Positions 9,401 through 16,915 are shown, counted from the first letter of the stretch. The stretch is DNA of 64,000 nucleotides from Ralstonia pickettii (GCF_016466415.2 NZ_CP066771.1:1550001-1614000); one strand, 5' to 3'. Numbers and translations: made by a program. The notes: generated by a model not told the origin, from the letters alone.

Positions 9401-9591
9401 CGCTGCTCGGTCTCCAGCGGAGAATACCCGGGCGCCGCGGTATTGATCTGCACCTGGACGTTGGTGATGTCAGGCACCGCGTCGATGGGAAGCTTCCCGT
9501 AGTTGTAGACGCCGAGCGCTGCCATCCCGAGCACGGCGAGGATGATAAGCCAACGTTGCTCAATGGCAAACCGGATGATGCGTTCGAACAT
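6415..9591 (-). CDS. czcA: Heavy-metal RND efflux pump, CzcA-like (inner-membrane proton antiporter)
   Basis: A protein of about 1058 residues of the heavy-metal-efflux RND family. It transports divalent cations across the cell envelope together with CzcB and CzcC. The fourth transmembrane helix has LDFGIIIDGAVVIVENCVR, with the acidic residues of the divalent (Czc-type) class, unlike the CusA-type sequence at 23.4-26.6 kb. I prefer the ATG at 9591 (MFERIIRFAIEQRW), because GGAG lies 8 bases upstream and it matches family N-termini. The in-frame ATG at 9615 inside czcB would add 8 residues. The Co/Zn/Cd spectrum is inferred from gene order; a nickel-type relative is possible. Confidence 0.92.
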   Translation of the reverse strand: MFERIIRFAIEQRWLIILAVLGMAALGVYNYGKLPIDAVPDITNVQVQINTAAPGYSPLETEQRITYPIETVMAGLPGLEQTRSLSRYGLSQVTVIFKDGTDIYFARQLVNQRIQEAKERLPGGVTPAMGPISTGLGEIYLWTVEAEDGARKPDGAAYTPTDLREIQDWVVKPQLRNVTGVTEINSIGGYAKEYLVAPSLERLASYGLTLTDLVSALDKNNSNVGAGYIERRGEQYLVRAPGQVKSLDDIRDVIVGTAQGQPIRIRDVADVDIGRELRTGAATENGKEVVLGTVFMLIGENSRAVSQAVDKKMAEINRTLPAGVKAVTVYDRTVLVDKAIATVKKNLLEGATLVIAILFLFLGNIRAAVITAMVIPLAMLFTFTGMVSYKISANLMSLGALDFGIIIDGAVVIVENCVRRLAHAQEHHKRELTRSERFHEVFAAAREARRPLLFGQLIIMIVYLPIFALTGVEGKMFHPMAFTVVLALLAAMVLSMTFVPAAVALFIGRKVAEKENRLMEWAKHRYQPMLEASLANTPVVLTFACIAIVFCLAVASRLGSEFVPNLNEGDIAIQSLRIPGTSLSQSLEMQKQVESTLKAKFPEIERIFARTGTAEIASDPMPPNISDGYIMLKPQAQWPKPKKTKEELLSAIQAEAERIPGNNYEFSQPIQLRFNELISGVRSDVAIKIFGDDNDVLNETAGKVAAVLQGIQGATEVKIEQTTGLPMLSVNIDRQKAARYGLNMSDVQDAVAIAIGGKEAGTFFQGDRRFYILVRLPDAVRGDLEALRRLPVPLPKNGAGESKTTYIPLSEVASLDLAPGPNQVSRENGKRRIVISANVRGRDIGSFVPEAEAAIERQVKIPTGYWITWGGTFEQLQSATTRLQIVVPVALLLVFVLLFAMFNNVKDGLLVFTGIPFALTGGILALWLRGIPLSISAAVGFIALSGVAVLNGLVMLSFIRSLREEGQSLDTAIRTGALTRLRPVLMTALVASLGFVPMAIATGTGAEVQRPLATVVIGGILSSTALTLLVLPVLYRLAHRKDEAEDVERTGEMAPRSA

Positions 9592-9604
9592 GCCCGTCTC
9601 CGTG

Positions 9605-11182
9605 TCAGTGCTCATGCTCGGCGCTAGCCTTGCCGAGTTCGGCTTTCAGGACGAAGCTGTTCGCGGTGGCATAGCGCGCGCCGGCGCTCAGGCCTTCCGT
9701 GATCTCCACCACTTTGCCAGTAGAACGCCCGGTCTTGACTGGCTGGGCGACGAAACCGCCCGGCACCGCAACGAACACTGCCGGCTTGCCATTAACTTCC
9801 TGGATCGCATCCGCCCTGACTGCAACAGGGACTTGAACGGCTGGCCCCAAGACCTGCACCGTCACGAACAGGCCAGGACGCCAAGCCATGCCGGGGTTCG
9901 CCAGCGTGACGCGGGCCTTTGCCGTGCGCGTCTGCTCACCAAGCAGTGAGCCCACATAGGACACCGAGCCGGTCGCCTTGCTGTCGAAGGCGGTCGAGCC
10001 GATCGTGACCTGCTGACCGACGCGAACATTGCCCAGATCCTTGGCCGCCACCACGAACTCCGCCCACACGGAGGACAGATCGGAAATCGTGAAGACGTTC
10101 GCATCCTCCTTGACGGCTTCACCGATTGCCAGATGCTTTTCCACCACCATGCCGTCGAATGGTGCGCGCAGCTCGAATCGGTTCAGGGCCGTCGTGGCCG
10201 GTGCGGCCCCGATCGCAACCAGTTTTTGCTGCGCGTTCTGCACGGCGATTTGCGCCTCCTGCAGTGCCGTCTGGGCCTGCAGGTAATCCTGCTCCGCGGA
10301 GATCTTCTCTTCCCACAGGCGCTTCTCGCGCGCGTAGGTCGTCTGAGCCAGGCTCAAGCGCTTCTGGGCCGCAAGCAGTTCGCTTCTTTGCTCGGACAGG
10401 GCGGTGCTCGCAATGACCGCCAATACCTGTCCGCTCTTGACCTGCTCGCCGATATTGGCGGGGACACGCTCGACGACCCCCGCAAGACGCGGTACCACAT
10501 GGGCCGTGCGGTCTTCATTGAAGCGGATTTCTCCCGGGAATTGCACGCCCGACTGGACCGCTGCAGCGCCTGCGACTTCCACACCCACGCCGGCTTTGGC
10601 GATCTGGTCGACTGTCAATTCGATCTTGCCTTCCTCCTTGGAGAAGGCAACCGTCATCGGTTTCTGAACGCCCGGCAACATGACGGACGCGGTCGCGCCA
10701 AAAACGTGGGGCTCGGCAATGGCGGCCTCGCTCTCCAGGCTGTCTTTCGTGATCTTGAAGCCGATCGGCATCGATTCGCCGGTTACTCTCTTGATGGCGC
10801 CACTGGCCGAGATATTGGCAACCAAGGGCTTGCCGTCTCGGACGACCCACAGCTTTAGCTTGGGCTCCCCACCGTCCTCGGCCATGCCGAACTCGACGGT
10901 AGCGTCGCCAGCAGCGTAGACATTACCGCCGTGTGGGCCCTTCTTCGGCGCGTCATGGTGCTCCTGGTCGCCATGTGCTACCGCGTCTTCATGCTTGCCT
11001 TGCGACGGCTCGCCGTGGTGTTCGCGGTCCTGGTGACCGGCGGATTCTGCGTGTTCGGCCGCCTCGCGAGCGGACTCATTGCCCTCTGTCGAGCGCCCCA
11101 AAAATAGAACGGTGCCGGTGGCGATCAGGCCCGCAGCCACTAGAGCCGCGATCGCAGTCTTCTGCTTATTCGTAATAGACAT
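9605..11182 (-). CDS. czcB: RND periplasmic adaptor, CzcB-like
   Basis: A 525-residue membrane-fusion protein linking CzcA to CzcC. An N-terminal membrane anchor/signal (AALVAAGLIATGTVLFLG) is followed by a very His/Glu-rich stretch at about 38-85 (HQDREHHGEPSQGKHEDA), likely a metal-binding extension. The hairpin (LSEQRSELLAAQKRLSLAQ) and the flanking lipoyl-type domain and beta-barrel follow. The C-terminus ends in a short His run, SAEHEH. It lies between czcC (15 bp) and czcA (13 bp) with tight operon spacing. Confidence 0.9.
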   Translation of the reverse strand: MSITNKQKTAIAALVAAGLIATGTVLFLGRSTEGNESAREAAEHAESAGHQDREHHGEPSQGKHEDAVAHGDQEHHDAPKKGPHGGNVYAAGDATVEFGMAEDGGEPKLKLWVVRDGKPLVANISASGAIKRVTGESMPIGFKITKDSLESEAAIAEPHVFGATASVMLPGVQKPMTVAFSKEEGKIELTVDQIAKAGVGVEVAGAAAVQSGVQFPGEIRFNEDRTAHVVPRLAGVVERVPANIGEQVKSGQVLAVIASTALSEQRSELLAAQKRLSLAQTTYAREKRLWEEKISAEQDYLQAQTALQEAQIAVQNAQQKLVAIGAAPATTALNRFELRAPFDGMVVEKHLAIGEAVKEDANVFTISDLSSVWAEFVVAAKDLGNVRVGQQVTIGSTAFDSKATGSVSYVGSLLGEQTRTAKARVTLANPGMAWRPGLFVTVQVLGPAVQVPVAVRADAIQEVNGKPAVFVAVPGGFVAQPVKTGRSTGKVVEITEGLSAGARYATANSFVLKAELGKASAEHEH

Positions 11183-11197
11183 GGTTCGGATTCTGAG

Positions 11198-12451
11198 TTA
11201 GCGGCCTAGCAGGCGGTCGACGGTCGTCGCGGATTGATAGACCTTCGCCAACACGTCGAGATAACGGATGCGTGCTTGGAACAACGTTCTTTGTGCGTCC
11301 AGCACGTCCAGAAAATTGAACTTCCCGGCTTCGAAGCCCCGTGCCGCTGCGCTATAGGCTTGCTCGGCGGCCGGCAGGATCGTCTCTTTGAGCGTCTGCG
11401 CGGAGCGACGAGAGACCGTCAATTCGTTCGACGCTTGCTGCATCTCATTGGAGAGCCGGATGCGGTTCGCCAGCACCTCGTCCTGCGCCTTGTCGGCACG
11501 CCGGATGGCCTCGTACAGGTTGCCCTGATTGCGATCGAACAAGGGCAGCGGAATCGACACGCCTAGCACCGCCATGTTGCGATTCGCGCTGTTGTCGCGC
11601 TTGGCGCCCACGCTGACGGTCACATCGGGGTATTGGCGGCTGCGCTCCACGCCCACCAGGGCTTGCCGGCGATCCAGCTCGACCTGGTCGGCCAATACGA
11701 GCGGCGAGTGGTCGAGCTCGGTCAGCAGCTCCGTGAGACCGGGCCGTGACGGCAGCGCGTCGAGGCTACCCTGCGCCGCGGAGAACTGCGGCGTGGCGTT
11801 GCCCCAGAGCGCTGCAAGCGAGGCCCGTGCGGAACGCAGTTCGGCGTTGGCGTTGTCGAGTTCGAGTTCGGCGTTGGCTTGCTCGACCTTTGCCTTGGTT
11901 TCTTCGACCGGCGAGATCTTGCCCGCTGCCACTCTGCGCGTTGCTGCCTGCGCGCCCTTGGCGGCCAAGTCCGCCGAGGCCTGCGCGAGCTTGACCCGTT
12001 CCTGGGCAACCAGCACTTCAAAGAAGCCGCGAATCACGTTGGATCGCAGTTCGGCCCGCGTTGTCGCCAGTTGCGCTTGCGCGAGTTCCCGGCCTTTTTC
12101 GGCCGCGACGATACGCGCCGAACGCTTGCCGCCCAGCTCCACAGGAATATTGAGCTGTCCGGTCGTCGTGCGCGACTCCGAGCGCGTGTCCTCCATGGTC
12201 GCGGCCACTTCGGGGTTGGGAATGGTGCGTGCCTGCATGACCGCACCTTCATTGGCATCGACTTCTTTCTGCGCAGCAAAAAGCGTGAAGTTACCTGCAC
12301 TCGCCAATTCCATGGCGCGCTCAAGCGTCAAAGGACCAGGAGCCTCCAGTACTGTGCCGGAAGAAACAAGGGGTGCCGCGTTGGAATTCGCAGCAAAAGA
12401 TGGGCTGATCACAACAGCCGCTAGCCCAAGCGGCAAAAATAGTCGTCGCAT
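11198..12451 (-). CDS. czcC: Outer-membrane efflux channel, CzcC-like (TolC family)
   Basis: A 417-residue TolC-family protein with a signal peptide (MRRLFLPLGLAAVVISPSFAA) and the two internal repeats of long helices typical of the family. The second half ends FNFLDVLDAQRTLFQARIRYLDVLA, a common family signature. It forms the outer-membrane exit duct for the CzcCBA complex. It lies directly upstream of czcB and downstream of czcI. Confidence 0.9.
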   Translation of the reverse strand: MRRLFLPLGLAAVVISPSFAANSNAAPLVSSGTVLEAPGPLTLERAMELASAGNFTLFAAQKEVDANEGAVMQARTIPNPEVAATMEDTRSESRTTTGQLNIPVELGGKRSARIVAAEKGRELAQAQLATTRAELRSNVIRGFFEVLVAQERVKLAQASADLAAKGAQAATRRVAAGKISPVEETKAKVEQANAELELDNANAELRSARASLAALWGNATPQFSAAQGSLDALPSRPGLTELLTELDHSPLVLADQVELDRRQALVGVERSRQYPDVTVSVGAKRDNSANRNMAVLGVSIPLPLFDRNQGNLYEAIRRADKAQDEVLANRIRLSNEMQQASNELTVSRRSAQTLKETILPAAEQAYSAAARGFEAGKFNFLDVLDAQRTLFQARIRYLDVLAKVYQSATTVDRLLGR

Positions 12452-12515
12452 CGAATTGCACCAGGATACAAACCGTGGGAATTCGGCGAGACGCAGGTTC
12501 AGTGGGTCTCGCCGT

Positions 12516-12863
12516 CTATGTGAGACGGCGCCATTGGGGGCGATCCGGTGCGCGGGTGCTAGATGAGGTCAATTTCAACGCATGTGAAACGGGCGGCGTC
12601 TGGGCGCGATCGACCGTGTCGAGGCGAAGTGGCTGACCGCAGGCCATTGCGGCGGAGACCAGATGACATACGCCGCAGTCCGTATCGATCACGGCCTTCT
12701 TGTCATGCCCCGCTTTTGTGCTGGATTGATGGTGGTGCTCGTGGTGGCCGAAATGCCACTTGGATTGGCTGGCCTCTTCATGCTGGCAATAGGCGGCCGC
12801 TACCGCCCAGTTGAACTGGAATGGCAGGATCAACAAAAGCAGGATCAAGCAGAACCGCCGCAT
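12516..12863 (-). CDS. czcI: CzcI-like small periplasmic regulator/accessory protein
   Basis: A 115-residue exported protein. After the signal peptide (FCLILLLLILPFQFNWAVAAA) comes a His/Cys-rich segment (HEEASQSKWHFGHHEHHHQ; DCGVCHLVSAAMACG) suited to metal binding. Its position as the first gene before czcCBA is that of czcI in Cupriavidus plasmid clusters, where it affects expression of the operon. Its exact biochemical role is not established. The 221 bp upstream (12864-13084) would hold the operon promoter, but I see no clear operator in it. Confidence 0.75.
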   Translation of the reverse strand: MRRFCLILLLLILPFQFNWAVAAAYCQHEEASQSKWHFGHHEHHHQSSTKAGHDKKAVIDTDCGVCHLVSAAMACGQPLRLDTVDRAQTPPVSHALKLTSSSTRAPDRPQWRRLT

Positions 12864-13084
12864 GAATGGCTGAAGAAGTGTTGGCTGGCGCGCGCAAATG
12901 GCACCGCTTTACGAATTTGCGCGTCAGTTTACTCGAAGAGCGGGATACGGATGATGACAGGGCGAGGTCTAGCGGCGCGCGCGCCCAACACAAGACTGCA
13001 TCCGGGAGCGAATCCGGCGGCTACGACCGAGACCAAAAGGCCTGCTTGTCGGAGAGAGCCGCGCAGTGCACGACGAGGTCGGCG

Positions 13085-13366
13085 CTACAGCGCGGTGCCG
13101 CATTCGGCACAAAATTTCGCGCCCGGCTGGGCCGTGCTCCCGCATTGACCACACACCACCCCGGTAAGTGATTTTTCGCACTGCGGACAAAACCGCGCCC
13201 GCTGCGATGCAATCGAGCCACACCCGAGACAAGTGGTGGGCCAAGGATTCGAGGGGATCCCCGCCTGGGCGCGGTCGTGAGCGTCACCATGGCGTCTGCC
13301 GTGGTGACCGCCGTTCGGGCGGTGGCCACCGTGGTGACCGCCGAACAATCGCTTGAGCAGACTCAT
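13085..13366 (-). CDS. Small double zinc-ribbon protein with His/Gly-rich head
   Basis: A 93-residue protein starting MSLLKRLFGGHHGGH. Residues 8-40 are rich in His, Gly and Arg. The remainder has four CxxC-type pairs (CLGC, CPQC, CGQC, CAEC), which would form two zinc ribbons like the zf-ribbon/DUF7577 type. It lacks a signal peptide, so it is probably cytoplasmic. It lies upstream of czcI in the same direction. A role as a zinc buffer or sensor is a guess from composition and context. A longer reading from 13465 is possible, but its added residues look non-coding. Confidence 0.7.
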   Translation of the reverse strand: MSLLKRLFGGHHGGHRPNGGHHGRRHGDAHDRAQAGIPSNPWPTTCLGCGSIASQRARFCPQCEKSLTGVVCGQCGSTAQPGAKFCAECGTAL

Positions 13367-13492
13367 GCGTTTACATCCGTAGTTTTGTAGCGCTTCAGTA
13401 TGGAGGACCAGGGGCTGCCCTGCGGGACCCGCTGCGATTGGCGAGTCGCCGGCCTTTGAAAGCATCAGCGATCGTCAATTCCAATGACTGAG

Positions 13493-13753
13493 TTACAGCC
13501 CGTTGGTGTAGACGTCGCGTTGTGCAACGTTCGCGCCGCCGGTATAGACGTCCCGCTGCGTGACACTCTGGCCGTCGGTGTACGGATCACGCGACTGCGC
13601 ACGGCCACCATCGGTGTACGGGTCGCGCGGGCCCTGGGCGCGAGCGTTCTCGAGAACCGAGTTCACCTGGGTGCCGATGCCGGCCGCAAACGAAGGCATC
13701 GTCGAAGCAAACAGCAGGATGCCGGCAACTGCAATCTTGGACGTGGTCTTCAT
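13493..13753 (-). CDS. Small secreted protein with RDPYTDG-type repeats
   Basis: An 86-residue protein. It has a signal peptide (KTTSKIAVAGILLFASTMPSFAA) and then four degenerate repeats of about 12 residues: RDPYTDGGRAQ, RDPYTDGQSVT, RDVYTGGANVA, RDVYTNGL. The ATG at 13753 is preceded by GGAG at a 9-base spacing; an ATG 27 bases upstream is less likely. A CusR-type operator-like sequence lies about 90 bp upstream, which suggests metal-induced expression. I do not recognise the family; the Asp/Tyr-rich repeats could bind metal or oligomerise in the periplasm. Confidence 0.75.
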   Translation of the reverse strand: MKTTSKIAVAGILLFASTMPSFAAGIGTQVNSVLENARAQGPRDPYTDGGRAQSRDPYTDGQSVTQRDVYTGGANVAQRDVYTNGL

Positions 13754-13842
13754 GGCTTTGTTCTCCGTGTCAGTGGTCAACCACCGTGGTTGACCGTGTG
13801 AGCAGTCTACGGAGACGGCACCCGCACGCTCATGACGACCTT

Positions 13843-13858
13843 ATTACAATCTTGTCAT
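13843..13858 (-). promoter_or_regulatory. CusR/CopR-type operator-like sequence
   Basis: On the minus strand the site reads ATGACAAGATTGTAAT. It differs at one defined position from the ATGACAANNTTGTCAT core bound by CusR/PcoR/CopR-type response regulators. It lies 90 bp upstream of the repeat-protein start on the same strand. Confidence 0.55.
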
Positions 13859-13911
13859 GTAGAGCGCCGAGCGGCGCTTGGCTCCGGTGTCCGTGCGCGC
13901 GAGTCGCATCG

Positions 13912-14478
13912 TCACGATTCATGGCGCCGCAGCGCGAGCTCGCGTAGCGCCTGCAGCGTCCTGTCGGTAGCAGTCGCTAGCCGCGCAAACTCCTCCAGGT
14001 TCGAGCGCAACAAGGCCTCATATTCTTCGGCGCTGCGAGGGGCAATCAATGTCACTTCTGTTTGCAAGGCGAGAGTATGCAGCGGAGTGCGCAAGTCGTG
14101 ATTGAGATCGGTGTAAATCGAGCGCACAGCCGCCACGGTCTCTTCGTGCTTCGACGAAACGTCGCGCAAGGCATCGACCAACGGTTGAACTTCGGTCGGT
14201 ATGCTTCCCGACAGCGAAAGATGAACAATCCCAAAGGCTGTCTGATCGCCCTTGGCTGCGAGGCACCGCATTGGCGACAGGCTGCGCGAGACCAGACGAT
14301 GGGTGCACATACCCACAATCAGCGGCAGGATCAGCGCCCAGATGAGAGCCCAGGTGAGACTTGGGGTCGCTGCGATCTGTCCTGAGCCCGCAAAGACCGA
14401 TTGGACGACTACTGCTGCCATCGTTCCCAACGTCGCAAGTGCACTTGTCCGCCACGCCAACGAGCGGGGACCGTGCAT
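13912..14478 (-). pseudogene. Truncated sensor histidine kinase (no ATP-binding domain)
   Basis: The reading gives 188 residues from the ATG at 14478. It has one or two transmembrane helices, a HAMP-like segment and a dimerisation/phospho-acceptor motif, LNHDLRTPLHTLALQ. It stops shortly after the HisKA helices (REL..RRHES) with no N, G1 or G2 box of the ATPase domain. No response regulator gene is next to it. It is best read as the remnant of a metal-responsive two-component system. It could still be phosphorylated in trans by CzcS, but that is speculation. The true start is uncertain. Confidence 0.7.
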
Positions 14479-14614
14479 GATTTGATGGTTCTTGAAAGCT
14501 GACACGATAGTTCGGCATGGCGCCCTGAGTGCGATTCGAACGGTTGGAGCCACCGGTTGTCCGGAGGCTCCAGATTTCGGCACCAGCGTAGACCGGAAAG
14601 CATCGCCGCAACCA

Positions 14615-14636
14615 AAGATGACAGAAATGTCATCTT
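14615..14636 (-). promoter_or_regulatory. CusR/CopR-type palindromic operator
   Basis: A perfect 9-bp inverted repeat AAGATGACA / TGTCATCTT with a 4-bp centre, close to the operator consensus of the CusR, PcoR and CopR response regulators. It lies 137 bp upstream of the truncated kinase, where a response regulator gene would normally start. Confidence 0.62.
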
Positions 14637-14726
14637 GGTATAAACGTTTTGCAATGGTGAACGTGCCTGGACGTGTGGTGGAGTACCGCAGGCTGGGGGC
14701 TGCGCACGTGAGTACTGCCTGTCACA

Positions 14727-15035
14727 TCACTTGGACTCGATGTGAAGGTGCAAGAGCTTCTCGACGGGAACAGCCGCCACGATCCCGGCACCCGGCACCG
14801 TCGACTTTCCGACCTCGACGATGGCGTTGGTGATGGCCTCGACGTCGGCCTCGTCCGCGAAAATTTCAACCTTGGTATGCACGCTGGTCAGGTCGCTGGA
14901 AAAGAAATTCTTGTACTCGCCATACCCCTTGACCCTTGTGATCGTCAGGTCCGGGGCGTGGACGGTCGCAAGCTTCCTTTCTAGCTGCTCCAGCAGTTCG
15001 GTGGGAACAATGGCAATCACCCATTTGATGCTCAT
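14727..15035 (-). CDS. PII-like protein of the metal-efflux-associated group
   Basis: A 102-residue protein with the ferredoxin-like fold pattern of PII: an N-terminal strand (IKWVIAIVP), a T-loop region (VKGYGEYKNFFSSDL) and a C-terminal strand set (VEIFADEADVEAITNAIVE). It lacks the canonical PII uridylylation-loop sequence. A divergent PII group, named PII-NG in the literature, is known to sit beside CusA-type heavy-metal efflux genes, and the context here fits that. Likely a cytoplasmic sensor or regulator of transport. The ligand and target are unknown. Confidence 0.78.
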   Translation of the reverse strand: MSIKWVIAIVPTELLEQLERKLATVHAPDLTITRVKGYGEYKNFFSSDLTSVHTKVEIFADEADVEAITNAIVEVGKSTVPGAGIVAAVPVEKLLHLHIESK

Positions 15036-15130
15036 GACCGTCTCCTTGATACCCCGGCTGCTGCGCCAGTTTTCGTTACGCTCTCGATGTCTTCAAGTCC
15101 TGCACGTCCAGGAAGCCATCAGCGGCGCTA

Positions 15131-15352
15131 TCACGCGTGCTGAACGTCGCGTGTCCTCGAGTCCTGTGAGCTTCCAGCTTCCAACGCAGTCGGCCCAACC
15201 CAACCAACGGTATGGCTAGTCTGTTGGCAGCACGTCCAACTGCCTGTCATGCAACGGTGCATCGCCAGCATGCCCAATCCCCCGAGGATCGCGATGGCGC
15301 CGACGACGGCCAGGACGATCCAGACCACCTTCCATGTCGATAGTTCGCCCAT
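15131..15352 (-). CDS. Small single-helix membrane protein with Cys/His motif
   Basis: A 73-residue protein. AGGAGGT sits 6 bases before the ATG at 15352, which decides this start over the longer frame from 15430. It has one transmembrane helix (VVWIVLAVVGAIAILGGLG) followed by MLAMHRCMTGSWTCC, a potential Met/His/Cys metal site, and an unstructured tail. I do not recognise a family. It is part of the run of small same-strand genes between the PII-like gene and copF. Confidence 0.6.
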   Translation of the reverse strand: MGELSTWKVVWIVLAVVGAIAILGGLGMLAMHRCMTGSWTCCQQTSHTVGWVGPTALEAGSSQDSRTRDVQHA

Positions 15353-15426
15353 CACGCCACCTCCTGTCCTTGGCGTGCTCGTGGCGGTGCTCGCATCTGT
15401 GATACGTGCCTGCACCGCGCCACGAT

Positions 15427-15672
15427 TCACTTTTCGATCCGAAACGGCTGCTTCCGCTCAGGCGTGTCGTCGGTTGTCGAACGCCGCTGGTCGTCTTGAC
15501 CTTGCATGCCTTTCATCATCAGCCACATCGATAGCGGGCAGACCAGAATCAACAGGTAGGGGCCAATGCCCAGCACGAAGGCACGAACTGACGGGAAAAC
15601 GGTATAGGCGACTGCCAAGATCGCCACCAGGGCAGCGCCCACAGCGGCCATGGTTCTCGTATTGCATTTCAT
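15427..15672 (-). CDS. DUF2933-like small membrane protein
   Basis: An 81-residue protein with two hydrophobic helices (AAVGAALVAILAVAYTVF; AFVLGIGPYLLILVCPLSMW) followed by a Met-rich CPLSMWLMMKGM motif and a charged tail. The Cys-Pro-Leu-x-Met ending of the second helix resembles DUF2933 proteins, which are often found near copper-resistance genes. Function unknown. Confidence 0.68.
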   Translation of the reverse strand: MKCNTRTMAAVGAALVAILAVAYTVFPSVRAFVLGIGPYLLILVCPLSMWLMMKGMQGQDDQRRSTTDDTPERKQPFRIEK

Positions 15673-15720
15673 AGCGGTACTCCTGTGGTACTCGGTGGTT
15701 CTCGATACGGCCGGCCACCG

Positions 15721-16032
15721 TCATTTCGACGAGGGTGTCTGGATATTGTCCGCATACTTGCGCAGGATCTCTCCCATCGCCTGCATCATTTCTCCATGCA
15801 TCTGCATCGAGAGCTTCTCGTTGCCGGGTGGCAACTGCCCCATCATCGGACAGCCGCCCATCATTCCGTCGCCGCCGCCCATCATGTGATCCATCATCAT
15901 GGAGTGCATGGGGTCTTGCGAACCCGGCTTGGTGCCGTCGGTGCCACGGCTGGGGCTGGCTGCCATGCTCCAGCCACCAGCCCCAAGCAGGGCAAGCGCT
16001 AGCGCAGCGGCCACGACTGATTGCGTCTTCAT
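15721..16032 (-). CDS. Met/His-rich periplasmic protein
   Basis: A 103-residue protein with a signal peptide (VVAAALALALLGAGGWSMAA). Its centre is very Met-, His- and Gly-rich (DPMHSMMMDHMMGGGDG; GGCPMMGQL), followed by an amphipathic helix (QMHGEMMQAMGEILRKYAD). Such Met/His composition is typical of periplasmic proteins that bind Cu(I) or Ag(I). No exact family assigned; the metal role is inferred from composition and location. Confidence 0.72.
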   Translation of the reverse strand: MKTQSVVAAALALALLGAGGWSMAASPSRGTDGTKPGSQDPMHSMMMDHMMGGGDGMMGGCPMMGQLPPGNEKLSMQMHGEMMQAMGEILRKYADNIQTPSSK

Positions 16033-16163
16033 GTCAATCTCCCTATTCGATTGAGTTGGATAGCGCTCACCTGATTTCGTGTGTCATCGACCGAGCGACT
16101 GGTCTCTCGGCACCCGCATCACGCTGACGCGGGCGCTTCGATCATCGGCCGCGGCACACACGC

Positions 16164-16406
16164 TCATTTCGCTTCGGGTAAGCCCTTCGGGCTGCCGCCG
16201 TCTGCCGGGCGGGCATCCGTCGATTTCATCATTTCAGCGCACTGCTTCTGCATCGCCTCTTTGCTCGATGCGGTACCGGAAGCGGCGGCAGAATGCTTCG
16301 CAGCCGCGCGCGCACTGTTGATGGCGTCCCAGTTGGGACCCGCGAAGGCGGCGCTAGCGGCGACACCGAACAAAATAGATACGGCGATTCTGAGAACGGA
16401 GTTCAC
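16164..16406 (-). CDS. Small exported protein, unknown function
   Basis: A protein of about 80 residues. I place the start at the GTG at 16406, because GGGGAAG precedes it and the reading then opens with a clear signal peptide (NSVLRIAVSILFGVAASAAFA). The ATG at 16466 would put 20 charged residues before the signal. The mature part is Ala/Ser/Lys-rich with one Cys (QKQCAEMMKSTDARP). It belongs to the string of small exported proteins upstream of the czc cluster. Confidence 0.55.
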   Translation of the reverse strand: MNSVLRIAVSILFGVAASAAFAGPNWDAINSARAAAKHSAAASGTASSKEAMQKQCAEMMKSTDARPADGGSPKGLPEAK

Positions 16407-16528
16407 GTTGGTCTTCCCCACACAAGGTTTCCTTCGGGCCCGATCCAAACGGGAATCCGCAGACATCCCGCCGGGAGGCGACTGAAATCAAGGCTCGCGG
16501 CGACGGACTGCCCGCGGATGGGGATCGA

Positions 16529-16915
16529 TCAGATTCGCAAGCGTGCTGTTGCGAGGTAGATGGGCCCAGGCACTGCAACGGGCCGATGGGCCGTCCGGGT
16601 AACCGGTCCGGCATGAGGCGTTGGAGGTAGAACGTGTATGAGCCCGATGGCAGCGGGCAACATGCCAAGATCGTGAGCATGGCCGTTGGCATCCGCCCAA
16701 TGGCGCCCATCGTGCCGATGGTCCGCGCAAAGCGCAGGCTGCGCCTCGTCCATGTCCTGGCAGTTCACGACGGAAACGGCCATCGCCGAGGCATCCACCA
16801 TGGTCCCTGACCCGGGCGGGCAAACGTATCCCGCAATCGCCACGCGCGTGAACAACACCGTCGCGAGCAACGCTAGCGCAAGCAACCGAGCGAGGGGGTG
16901 ATGGTGATGCTTCAT
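16529..16915 (-). CDS. Small exported His-rich protein, unknown function
   Basis: A 128-residue protein starting MKHHHHPLARLL at 16915, 8 bases after an AGGG. It has a signal peptide and then Cys, His and Asp residues (YVCPPGSG; NCQDMDEAQPALCADHRHDG), and a Pro-rich C-terminus. The layout (signal, short Cys/His region, Pro-rich end) resembles the small proteins at 12.5-12.9 kb and 20.1-20.5 kb that precede RND operons. It follows the copF stop by 112 bp in the same direction. Confidence 0.6.
   Translation of the reverse strand: MKHHHHPLARLLALALLATVLFTRVAIAGYVCPPGSGTMVDASAMAVSVVNCQDMDEAQPALCADHRHDGRHWADANGHAHDLGMLPAAIGLIHVLPPTPHAGPVTRTAHRPVAVPGPIYLATARLRI

Noticed and set aside
6691-9627. 978-codon plus-strand open frame opposite czcA
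   Set aside because: It is a shadow of czcA; the high GC content keeps the opposite frame open. The translation is rich in Arg, His and Gln with no domain.
12864-13084. Short frames between czcI and the zinc-ribbon gene
   Set aside because: They look like shadows; the region is probably the czcI promoter, but I could not find a clear operator.
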